From Fulvivirga sediminis (GTDB taxonomy: Bacteria > Bacteroidota > Bacteroidia > Cytophagales > Cyclobacteriaceae): a stretch of DNA of 64,000 bases. The stretch covers positions 46,285 to 110,284 of the forward strand of contig NZ_JAESIY010000014.1 of the NCBI RefSeq assembly GCF_016757215.1. The letters run 5' to 3'. Made by a program: the position numbers and the translations under genes. This document shows, one piece after another, positions 57,653-64,000 of this stretch (position 1 is the stretch's first letter; each line of letters starts with the position of its first letter). The notes under the pieces were generated by a model that was given only the letters and a program-made list of their open reading frames with translations, made no database searches and was not told the origin of the DNA.

Positions 57653-58131
57653 AGACCCTTGTGTTTATTAAAAGTATGGTCACAAAACTGAGCACATTTA
57701 AAGGAAATAAAATCACTGATTTCAGTGATATTGAATTTTAGGGGTGATCTTTTATTGAAAAAATACAGGGAAACCTATAGTGCCTCTGATAGGGTGAATT
57801 GACATCTTAGCTGAAATGGCAAATCATTGTTCACCTGCCCAAAGTAGGTATCCTTACTTCTGTAAATGACATAGTCTTTTCCACACAGTTGGATCGCAAT
57901 CGAGTCAACTAGTGACACAAGTTGTATGGAAATAACCTTGCGCATCTGAATTCTTCATTTCTTCTTTAAATGAAGCTCGTCAGACGCGCAAACACCCAAA
58001 ATTTGATTGGTGGTTAGAAGAAATGAGATAGTCAAGATGAATGTAAGTTCTTTCATTTGAAAATAGGTAACATCCGTTCTATTTGCATAATACTCATGCC
58101 ACATAAAATTCAGTGTAAAATGTATTTTACA
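57653..58131. other. Non-coding block with a long hairpin at the edge of the orphan-gene array
   Basis: About 480 bases without a gene, containing the imperfect palindrome at 57938-57991. It separates the SUKH/LRR set from the first orphan gene of the array. Confidence 0.5.
57938..57991. repeat. Long imperfect palindrome
   Basis: TTGCGC[A]TCTGA at 57938-57949 pairs with TCAGA[C]GCGCAA at 57980-57991, and inside it TTCATTT (57954-57960) pairs with AAATGAA (57968-57974). The two stems stack across small internal loops to give one hairpin of 54 bases without a T-run. It lies 3' of the orphan gene at 58132. Confidence 0.65.
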
Positions 58132-58914
58132 TTAACCATTATGAACTGATTTATTAATTATTATACTTTTGAAATTATTCGATTTATCGAAGACGAATTT
58201 ATCTCTTTCAACTTTTTGCAGTTGACTTAAATATGTTTCTGAAGGGTTCCTCAATGAGATTAAACCTAGATTATTTTCATAAGCCCACTTTATGAAAATC
58301 TTGAATTCATAGACATATCCTTCACTTTCATTATCTGAGGACATGATATTATCTAAGTCAAGATGTAACATTTTGACCTCATTACTATCCAGCCAATTAA
58401 TTATCCCTCCATCTACAAGGTCAAGTATTGATCCAATTTCATGGGAAACAATCTTATTTGTTAATTCTTCAGCAATCGTATTTTTTTTCGTTTCTATGCA
58501 AGACTCAAATATTCTCTTTCCTAATACAAAATAAGGATTAAAGTTCGAGACGGTAGAAAAAATAGTTTCACTAAGCAAAAACTCAAAAAACTCAATGGCA
58601 TTTAGTTTGGATTTACGAAAATCATCCAACCCGCTTGTACTTCGTTTGATATAGTCTTTGTACGGTTCGTTTAACTTTTGTTTCTGGATCTCTTTTAATT
58701 TCGGATGAATGCTTAAATCTAAATTCAATTCTGAAATAAACTGAATAGTCTGATGTATTATTTCATCCTTATCACTTCCAAAACCATTCAACCATTTTAA
58801 TCGACTTTCGGTTAAAAAATTAGATAAGTAATTACGGATATCTTTTATAGCAGGTACAACTTCTTCTTTATACCGGTTTGAATCAAAAAGATGCAACGTT
58901 CTCCAATCTCCCAT
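58132..58914 (-). CDS. Orphan protein of unknown function
   Basis: I do not recognise this 260-residue protein. It starts MGDWRTLHLFDSNRYKEEVVPA, a pattern I associate loosely with immunity-type proteins in Bacteroidota, and continues as a mainly helical protein with Leu/Ile/Lys/Asn-rich segments and no membrane helix. Its low GC and lone placement between long non-coding blocks match the other genes of the array. Its 3' side faces the hairpin at 57938. Confidence 0.55.
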   Translation of the reverse strand: MGDWRTLHLFDSNRYKEEVVPAIKDIRNYLSNFLTESRLKWLNGFGSDKDEIIHQTIQFISELNLDLSIHPKLKEIQKQKLNEPYKDYIKRSTSGLDDFRKSKLNAIEFFEFLLSETIFSTVSNFNPYFVLGKRIFESCIETKKNTIAEELTNKIVSHEIGSILDLVDGGIINWLDSNEVKMLHLDLDNIMSSDNESEGYVYEFKIFIKWAYENNLGLISLRNPSETYLSQLQKVERDKFVFDKSNNFKSIIINKSVHNG

Positions 58915-59070
58915 TTTATTTATTATTCATAACATCCATATAAAGAATCACAAAATACAGCTTGGTAGCAATTTTATTACGACCTCATGTTTCAGGCATT
59001 TGTAAGGCCTCCCCCACTAATGCAAGTAATCTATTAAAAATGGCGCACTAAAGCTATTACCAATGCCATC

Positions 59071-59091
59071 GAAGGTCAAAATCGTAATATA
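59071..59091. repeat. 21-bp repeat, copy 1
   Basis: The sequence GAAGGTCAAAATCG followed by TAATATA here recurs with one change (T for C) at 62924-62944. Both copies lie in non-coding blocks on the 3' side of an array gene. Confidence 0.6.
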
Positions 59092-59110
59092 TTTTTGATT
59101 GAATTGGGGT

Positions 59111-59647
59111 TTAAAACTTCCATCGATCAAAATACTTCAAGAAAATCTTACTGATGTTCTTCGCGTCATCGATTCCGCGATGATGCATCACCTCCAAATT
59201 TAGATTTTCATTCTTATGAGCATTCGCTAGTCCCATTGCTCTTTTTAGCTTATTAACAGTGGCATGTTGATGCTTAAGGCTGATGTGATTGGCAAGCCAT
59301 CTTTTATCTAATTGATGCAAATCACAATCCTGTTCAAGTTGTTTTTTATCGTAGAAGCCCCAACTACATAATATGTATTTTTCATTGAGATTGATCCAAT
59401 TTTTAAATCGATGTAAAGCCTCCGGGAAATGATCAGCCTGATCAATATCTGACTGCTGAATAGTAGTCAATTCTTGACAAAAATCTGATAAGATGGGATG
59501 TATGGCCGGTTTCACAAACGCATTAAATTGATCGATCATTTTAGCTTGTTCGCTGATCTTGACTGCACCAATTTCAATCACCTCCCTTTTTCTATCAGTT
59601 TTATTTTTCCAGCACGTTGCCTCTCGATCAAATATTATGTAATTCAT
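59111..59647 (-). CDS. DEDDh 3'-5' exonuclease (ERI-1/KapD-like)
   Basis: The 178-residue protein has the four-acid exonuclease pattern: Asp7 and Glu9 in IFDREAT, Asp101 in SWGFYDKKQL, and His157 with Asp162 in MHHRGIDDAKNI (H-x4-D). The layout and the SWG-x-x-D variant match ERI-1/KapD-type RNA/DNA exonucleases more than the epsilon subunit. It degrades nucleic acid 3' ends with two metal ions. In context it is one member of the orphan-gene array; a defence or RNA-processing role is inferred only. Confidence 0.82.
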   Translation of the reverse strand: MNYIIFDREATCWKNKTDRKREVIEIGAVKISEQAKMIDQFNAFVKPAIHPILSDFCQELTTIQQSDIDQADHFPEALHRFKNWINLNEKYILCSWGFYDKKQLEQDCDLHQLDKRWLANHISLKHQHATVNKLKRAMGLANAHKNENLNLEVMHHRGIDDAKNISKIFLKYFDRWKF

Positions 59648-59857
59648 TATTTTATAGGGCGTAACGTCCCATGTATGTGATGTAGCGACACTCTACTTCT
59701 ACAGGCTTTAAAAATCTAAATAGTCAAAAATCATAGGCTTGAGAGCCAAATTCTTTTCAACCTGCTCGAAAAATATGATTTTTTGAGGGGATAACAAGTT
59801 TGCTACCTCAGAAACTAGATCACTAACGACGCTATAGCAACATTCAGATTGTTGTGC

Positions 59858-60409
59858 TTAGTTTTTTAGTCTTTCTGTGATTTTTGTTTCAAGTTCATCA
59901 TCCAACTTATAATTAAATTCATCAAAACCTATTTCTCTCATTAATACTTGCTTTCCTTTAATAACAATGAAAATTCCAAACTTAGGAAATCCACTTAAGT
60001 CATTTTCACTTAGAGGCAAATCGCTAAAATCAATGACTATTTCTTCAGGTTTCAAATCTTGGTACTTTCTAATGAGCTTCTCTCTTAAAGAGATTATCTC
60101 TTCTGAAAATCGATTTTGTAGTTGTAGAATTTTTAATCCAATTATGTGATGTCTTGCATTATCAGTATTACAGTCATGAAGTCTAGAGTAAAAATCCAAT
60201 ATTAATTCATCTATTGAGGTATTTTCTTTTGGATATCCTACACTAAATTCCTCTCCAAAAACTTTAATTCTGATCGTTAAATTATGTTGTTCAAACTCAT
60301 AGTTGGGATTGATTTCAAATGAAACATCTTGCCCCCTTAAAGTTAGATTTTCATCTTCCTTGATTTTAATAATGAAAGCCTTTTGGAGTTTAGTAAAGTC
60401 AATTTTCAT
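59858..60409 (-). CDS. Orphan protein of unknown function
   Basis: With the start at 60409 (MKIDFTKLQ) it has 183 residues; the frame runs to 60457. It appears soluble and mixed alpha/beta, with a beta-like N-part (LTIRIKVFGEEFSVGYP) and a helical middle. No family is recognised. Its 5' side abuts non-coding block A with a nested palindrome; its 3' side is the 59660-59850 gap. Confidence 0.5.
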   Translation of the reverse strand: MKIDFTKLQKAFIIKIKEDENLTLRGQDVSFEINPNYEFEQHNLTIRIKVFGEEFSVGYPKENTSIDELILDFYSRLHDCNTDNARHHIIGLKILQLQNRFSEEIISLREKLIRKYQDLKPEEIVIDFSDLPLSENDLSGFPKFGIFIVIKGKQVLMREIGFDEFNYKLDDELETKITERLKN

Positions 60410-60535
60410 TTTATTATATACATTCAAGCGTTTATTAAAGTGTATTTTTTTACTCAAATAATACCTGATCTCTCAATTCTGGCTCTTTATTTTACAGCTT
60501 TAGTCTTAGCATTTGGTTCAGATTCAATTCACAAA

Positions 60536-60580
60536 GCTACAAGATCTTATTTTTTCAAGATTTTGTAGCCCAGATCTGGG
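60536..60580. repeat. Hairpin plus perfect palindrome
   Basis: GCTACAAGATCTT (60536-60548) and AAGATTTTGTAGC (60557-60569) form a 13-bp stem with one G-T pair. Overlapping its end, CCCAGATCTGGG (60569-60580) is a perfect 12-bp palindrome. It lies directly left of repeat A. Confidence 0.65.
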
Positions 60581-60591
60581 GGATTAAGCAC

Positions 60592-60785
60592 AACATCCGC
60601 ATAACGGAAACACATTCCCCTATTTCTTTTACAGGGTCAATCTAACTAATTAAATCTTAAAAATGAATAGCTGCGTTTTGTGAGACTTTTAACAGTTTGA
60701 TGCAAATAGCGCTTAGGCCACACTATGCAAAAGAGCTGTGGTGATAATCACACCACCATGCCAAGCATGGCGGCAACAGGGGGCT
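60592..60785. repeat. Array repeat A
   Basis: A 194-bp non-coding element. Its 71-bp core (60634-60704) matches repeat B with only three differences. Its right end (60753-60785) holds a hairpin CCACCATG-CCAAGC-ATGGCGG and then GCAACAGGGGGCT. It lies 34 bp from the stop codon of the gene at 60820. Confidence 0.8.
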
Positions 60786-60819
60786 ATTACTTATACAGAG
60801 TGTTGGGATTTCGTTGTTT

Positions 60820-61407
60820 TCAATCATTCCAACCTTCAAATTCATTCATTTTCCAGTCATTTGGTTGTAATGAGTTTTCGTATTGCTTTAGCTCTTTATA
60901 AGCATCTTCAACAATTGTTTTGTTGTCATACCAAATGTCATCGGCAGGATAACAGCAAACCCCATCAGTCAATTCTGATATGATTGCTGAAGAAAGCGAA
61001 GACATTCTAAGTTCAAGCGAATTTTGTGCCCCCCAATAAAAGGTCAAAACCAATTTACAATCTGCAAGTTTTGAGTCTATCTCAGTATTTACATATTCAA
61101 CCCTTTCTGTAGGTTTATTAAGTATTCTTTGAATCAATGTCTTTTTAGGTTGAATCAAGTCAAGCTCTTTTTGTAAATTGAATTCCTCCATATAGAACTC
61201 AAATCCCGATACAAATTCTTTGTCTTTGAATTCTTCGTTTTCAGTATTTTTAAACTTTATTCTAAAAGGTAAAAATCCGGTGTGATCAGCAAATGAAAAG
61301 TCTGGGTGAATTTCGCATTCCATATCAAACTGATTCATACGCTCTATCCATTTTGGAATAATTGAATCATCAACTTGTTTTACAAAAACATTTAAATCTA
61401 AACTCAT
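60820..61407 (-). CDS. Orphan protein of unknown function
   Basis: The 195-residue soluble protein begins MSLDLNVFVKQVDDSIIPKW, a form often seen in small proteins beside immunity genes, and ends with a Trp-rich part (NDWKMNEFEGWND). Mixed strands and helices, no signal, no catalytic motif seen. It is followed by repeat A and preceded, 30 bp away, by the folded element at 61437. Confidence 0.55.
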   Translation of the reverse strand: MSLDLNVFVKQVDDSIIPKWIERMNQFDMECEIHPDFSFADHTGFLPFRIKFKNTENEEFKDKEFVSGFEFYMEEFNLQKELDLIQPKKTLIQRILNKPTERVEYVNTEIDSKLADCKLVLTFYWGAQNSLELRMSSLSSAIISELTDGVCCYPADDIWYDNKTIVEDAYKELKQYENSLQPNDWKMNEFEGWND

Positions 61408-61436
61408 ATTATTAGTTCTTATGTCAATATCAGAGA

Positions 61437-61548
61437 GTGGGGAGGGAGAATTGAACCCCCATCACTTTTGTCTTGATGTGTTGTCTCTTTATATTATATT
61501 CTACAAGTCATATTGCTGTAGCCCCACACAAAAGCACCCACTCCGACA
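61437..61548 (-). ncRNA. Compact folded element with tRNA-like T-arm and acceptor strand
   Basis: On the minus strand, GGAGTGGG at the 5' end pairs with CCCCACTC at the 3' end; CTTTTGT pairs with ACAAAAG; CTACA pairs with TGTAG. Between the second and outer stems stands GGGGG-TTCAATT-CTCCC, a canonical T-arm with a TTCRANY loop, followed by a possible acceptor strand. No anticodon stem can be formed, so it is not a normal tRNA. It could be a tRNA remnant or a structured RNA in the leader of the gene at 60820. Confidence 0.4.
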
Positions 61549-61728
61549 ATAATGGTTTTTATAACATTCATAGGCTTCAAATTTTTTAGTTCAACAATCA
61601 GATTACTAATCATGAGGCTCATCCAAACTCTAAGCTTGTAACTATACTATAGATCAATTCAACATTTGCACACAACTTCTTATATATCTCTGTTTCTCTT
61701 TTTTAATAAATCCCAAGGATTTGGCTAG

Positions 61729-61760
61729 CGGCCAAGCCGATGATGGTGGCAACGGGGTCT
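61729..61760. repeat. Array repeat D, diverged
   Basis: GGCTAGCGGCCAAGCC, a self-complementary stretch, is followed by GATGATGGTGGCAACGGGG, close to the CATGGCGGCAACAGGGG end of repeats A-C. Only this end part is recognisable. It lies 58 bp from the stop of the gene at 61818. Confidence 0.45.
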
Positions 61761-61817
61761 CCGAATAGTGCCGAAGCTACGATAACATGCAAACTAGCTA
61801 TGACATAATAAAACTTT

Positions 61818-62276
61818 TTAGCATTTCGTGTTTTTTAATACTTCATAGGTTCTATATAATGTTTCACTTTCGGTTTCTGAGAAATTATCCATAAAAGCCC
61901 AGTTCTCACCTAATTCTGTTATATCTCTTATACTGTCGAACGTAAATCCTTTTCGGTATTTATCAGAGTTCGTTAGACCAAAAAATTCAAAATCACATTT
62001 TAAAAACAAAGAATATCTACCCGTATGAAAAGCGAAGATTTCACCTGTATTTGGAATTATTAAAACGTTATGAATATCAAGCGAGTATTTGCATTCAATA
62101 GGAATGTTCACCCCGAACTCATCGAATAGAGCTACTCCTCCTTCGTCAAATCCGCTTCTTGATAATTTCCAGTTTCTAAAATGCAGCCAATTGTTGCTAA
62201 AATCAATTTTTAGAAAGGAAAGAAGCTTTTTATTCAATGGATTCTCCCTTACTTTTTTTAGTAATTCATTCATCAA
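61818..62276 (-). CDS. Orphan protein paired with the SLOG-like gene
   Basis: The 152-residue protein has a beta-rich centre (LDIHNVLIIPNTGEIFAFHTGRYSLFLKCDF) that recalls SUKH/Imm-type small proteins, though the match is not strong enough to name the family. Its start overlaps the end of the SLOG-like gene by 11 bp, so the two are translated together. The 3' side has repeat D. A role in immunity or regulation of the SLOG partner is inferred. Confidence 0.55.
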   Translation of the reverse strand: MMNELLKKVRENPLNKKLLSFLKIDFSNNWLHFRNWKLSRSGFDEGGVALFDEFGVNIPIECKYSLDIHNVLIIPNTGEIFAFHTGRYSLFLKCDFEFFGLTNSDKYRKGFTFDSIRDITELGENWAFMDNFSETESETLYRTYEVLKNTKC

Positions 62277-62673
62277 TTTTAATCTTATTCAAAGATTGAC
62301 AGAGCTCAATATTTTTTTGAGTCCCACTTATTCTATTTTTATTCGAATTGAAGTCTTTTGCTATAAAATGGGTACAAATATTGATTGCATAATTATCTCT
62401 TGATTTATCGTCTTCAAACCCTCCTTTAATTTTCCATTGACTTACTTTAGTTTTGTACTTATCCGGTAAGTACCTTAGTTTTTCTCCTATATGAATAATA
62501 GTAACCTTTTCCGTTTCACACTTTAGGTATTCCATGATTAAGGTATCTACCCCTCGAAAATCACAGACAATGAACTGAACATTTTCATTAGCTAGTCTTT
62601 TAATTAATTTTAGATAAAACTCTTCAAAGTCTGAGTACTTTATATTTCCATTTCCAAATATGTAGACGATCAT
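62266..62673 (-). CDS. SLOG/Rossmann-like nucleotide-binding protein
   Basis: With the start at 62673 (MIVYIFGNGNIKYSDFEEF) it has 135 residues. It has an N-terminal strand with G-N-G, then FIVCDFRGVDTLIMEYL, matching the G-x-D-x-x-x-x-E-Y element of SLOG proteins, then RDNYAINIC and a late ISGTQKNI segment like the SGT-x-x-x-I loop of that fold. SLOG domains bind nucleotides or their derivatives and occur in defence and signalling systems. Only the fold similarity is claimed. Its start region lies close to the end of repeat B. Confidence 0.58.
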   Translation of the reverse strand: MIVYIFGNGNIKYSDFEEFYLKLIKRLANENVQFIVCDFRGVDTLIMEYLKCETEKVTIIHIGEKLRYLPDKYKTKVSQWKIKGGFEDDKSRDNYAINICTHFIAKDFNSNKNRISGTQKNIELCQSLNKIKIDE

Positions 62674-62692
62674 AATGTAGCTAATAAATACT

Positions 62693-62877
62693 AACATCCG
62701 TGTAACGGAAACTTATCCCTTTATTTCTTTTATGGGGTCAATCTAACTAATTTAATCTTAAAAATGAATGGCGGCGTTTTGTGAGACTTTTAACAGTTTG
62801 ATGCATAGCTAGGACAGCCTGTGCAACAGAGCTGTGGGAGGCAGACCACCATGCTGAGCATGGCGGCAACGGGGGCT
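62693..62877. repeat. Array repeat B
   Basis: A 185-bp element with the same plan as repeat A: AACATCCG start, TAACGGAAAC, the 71-bp core (62735-62805), AGAGCTGTGG, and the end hairpin CCACCATGC-TGA-GCATGGCGG before CAACGGGGGCT. The hairpin stem matches copy A exactly while only its loop changes. Confidence 0.8.
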
Positions 62878-62923
62878 AAAAAAATAGTATTTTATATGAT
62901 TTTTAAATTAAAGTAACGCCTTT

Positions 62924-62944
62924 GAAGGTTAAAATCGTAATATA
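62924..62944. repeat. 21-bp repeat, copy 2
   Basis: GAAGGTTAAAATCG followed by TAATATA, differing in one base from 59071-59091. It lies between repeat B and the gene at 63021. Confidence 0.6.
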
Positions 62945-63020
62945 ATTATTATCGAGCTGGTTATAATTTCATTTTATCACTTCAACCCACATAATGAATA
63001 CCCATCATTCTGTTCAGTTT

Positions 63021-63482
63021 TTATTCAATCAATTTAAATTGCTTTAAATGGTGTCTTATATGTTTGTTATGAAAAATTGCCCAATCACCCCATTGCATTT
63101 CTCCCATAACTGGGTTGATGGGTTTTGCGTTAGGGTATTTTTTCTTAAACTGCTCAAAGTCTTTAATTTCAGTAAATAAGTTGTTAATCGCCTCTTCAAT
63201 ATTTTCAAAATTTAGATCCAGTAACTTATCTGTTGGGAGAATCGGTGTTTTGAACCCCGGTTTCATTTCATTTTCAGTTTGAGTGATATATAATTTAATT
63301 TTTTCAGCCATTTCAGTTTGCAATACCAGTTTTTGAGGTGATTTTCCATTTGAAAACTTTACTGATAGAGCCAAATGTTCAATCATATGTTGTGGAGTCA
63401 TTAAACCAAATTCAGGTTTTTCTTTCCCATCCAATTTTTTGAGCAAGTTTTTTAATTCTGTTTTATTTTCTAAAAAATTCAT
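63021..63482 (-). CDS. DUF1569/DinB-like protein
   Basis: The 153-residue protein (start at 63482; a further ATG at 63494) has His-containing motifs LMTPQHMIEHLALSVKF near the start and FHNKHIRHHLKQFKLI at the end, the places where DinB-fold proteins such as DUF1569 hold a divalent metal. The middle is helical. The family's role is unclear, with links to thiol-dependent or detoxification chemistry. It is the rightmost complete gene of the array. Confidence 0.75.
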   Translation of the reverse strand: MNFLENKTELKNLLKKLDGKEKPEFGLMTPQHMIEHLALSVKFSNGKSPQKLVLQTEMAEKIKLYITQTENEMKPGFKTPILPTDKLLDLNFENIEEAINNLFTEIKDFEQFKKKYPNAKPINPVMGEMQWGDWAIFHNKHIRHHLKQFKLIE

Positions 63483-63890
63483 TATCAATTTCATTTTTTA
63501 ATTGTACATAGCAAAACCACTCAATTTGGCTTGTTATTTAGTTAAAAGCAAAAAATTCTCTTACCCATATTTTGGGAGGTAACAGCCGCTAAATTGAAAG
63601 GTCGGAACGGGGACAGTCTTTGGGATAATTAAAATATTGTATACGGGGTAGCTTATAGCTCCGCCAAATGGTCTTTCACAATGTCCCTATCTCCAGAACT
63701 CTGATGGGGTTGATGACTTGCACCTTAAACGCCATTTAATTAATCGAGCTTTGATCCGACTTTATAAATTTACTATATTAACTAAATTCTTATGTTATCA
63801 CTCTGGCCTTTTTTTGAGCCTAAAAATGTGGAATTCTGACTAACGTTTTTATAAATAATTAAGACTGCCATAGTCAGACCGAAATAGCCA
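63483..63890. other. Non-coding region right of the DUF1569-like gene
   Basis: About 400 bases with no gene. Part of it (63590-63720) has short inverted and repeated G/C-rich motifs such as GGGGACAGTCTTTGG and TGTCCCTATC, in the style of the other spacers. Confidence 0.4.
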
Positions 63891-63984
63891 ACTTTTAAAG
63901 TTTTATGCGAATATCCAGACCATACTATGCAACGAAGCTGGGGTAATCATGCCACCATGCCAAGCATGGCGGCAACAGGGGGCT
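63891..63984. repeat. Array repeat C, truncated left half
   Basis: From ACTTTTAAAGTTTTATGC it aligns with the right half of repeats A and B, with ACTATGCAA and GAAGCTGG, then the hairpin CCACCATGCCAAGCATGGCGG and CAACAGGGGGCT. The left half of the A/B element is replaced by unrelated sequence. The gene whose 3' side it marks is beyond the window. Confidence 0.72.
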
Positions 63985-64000
63985 TGTTAGCATTCTTTAA

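Larger units (their letters stand above)
61408..61817. other. Non-coding block with folded element and repeat D
   Basis: About 410 bases: the tRNA-like element at 61437-61548 lies near the left, a plain AT-rich middle follows, and the diverged repeat copy (61729-61760) is near the right. Confidence 0.55.

Noticed and set aside
61437..61548. Functional tRNA gene
   Set aside because: The T-arm and acceptor strand fit, but the D stem is weak and no anticodon stem can be formed.
60592..63984. Classical integron attC sites in repeats A-C
   Set aside because: The ends are AACATCCG on the left and GGGGGCT on the right; they do not give the paired RYYYAAC/GTTRRRY core sites, and no integrase gene is seen.
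60592..63984. CRISPR array
   Set aside because: Repeats are long (about 95-194 bp), few and far apart, and are separated by genes, not by short spacers.
52374..64000. Insertion sequence or prophage carrying the accessory genes
   Set aside because: No transposase, integrase, phage structural gene or terminal inverted repeats could be found in this part.

Overview
The window comes from the chromosome of a low-GC member of the Bacteroidota, most likely order Cytophagales. The signs are a protein with a type IX secretion (PorSS) C-terminal sorting domain, a TonB-dependent receptor with a carboxypeptidase-regulatory-like N-domain followed by DUF4625-like lipoproteins, AT-rich start regions with few Shine-Dalgarno sequences, and a Bacteroidetes-type TAnnTTTG promoter before the tRNA. 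The genus is not proven; something near Fulvivirga or Marivirga is a guess.

Layout. 1-5.9 kb: the 3' end of a sodium:solute symporter, two glycosyltransferases and a fatty-acyl-CoA ligase. 6.2-12.6 kb: a tight seven-gene minus-strand chemotaxis-type operon, read as 215-aa protein, STAS, CheY, CheA, histidine-kinase-like protein, CheD, CheB. It holds no CheR, CheW or chemoreceptor. The kinase-like protein has Asn where the phospho-accepting His should be, and the 215-aa protein carries a D-x-x-x-Q helix like the CheZ active site. 13.1-17.3 kb: the oxidative pentose phosphate operon rpiB-gnd-zwf-pgl. 17.6 kb: tRNA-Cys, then a 5'-truncated ankyrin gene and a large lipoprotein. 20-26 kb: an OprP-type porin, a DUF1801 protein, and a predicted metal-uptake operon (TonB receptor plus two DUF4625-like lipoproteins) with an inverted repeat over its promoter. 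26-35.4 kb: a multi-PAS sensor kinase, a T9SS-secreted beta-helix protein, cold-shock protein plus DEAD-box helicase, and a fatty-acid desaturase whose conserved N-terminus has no ATG. 35.9-51.7 kb: DsbD, a lipoprotein, lipoate ligase, an SH3 lipoprotein, a processive GT2, two small proteins, a TolB-propeller/amidohydrolase fusion, a methyltransferase, a TPM/LemA cluster, and a MetE-like methionine synthase behind a cobalamin riboswitch.

52.4-64 kb is the accessory part. A four-gene set (SUKH-like, DUF-type, beta-propeller, LRR) looks like contact-toxin immunity or a related system, but no toxin is visible. From 57.7 kb on, small orphan genes all lie on the minus strand, separated by 200-500 bp non-coding blocks. 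Several blocks share one repeat family of about 95-194 bp, placed just downstream of each gene. This gene-plus-3'-repeat order resembles a cassette array, but the repeats lack convincing integron attC ends and no integrase is in the window. It is the best candidate here for something undescribed. The array includes a SLOG-like nucleotide-binding protein overlapping a second gene, a DEDDh exonuclease, a DUF1569/DinB-like protein, and a compact folded element with a tRNA-like T-arm and acceptor strand.
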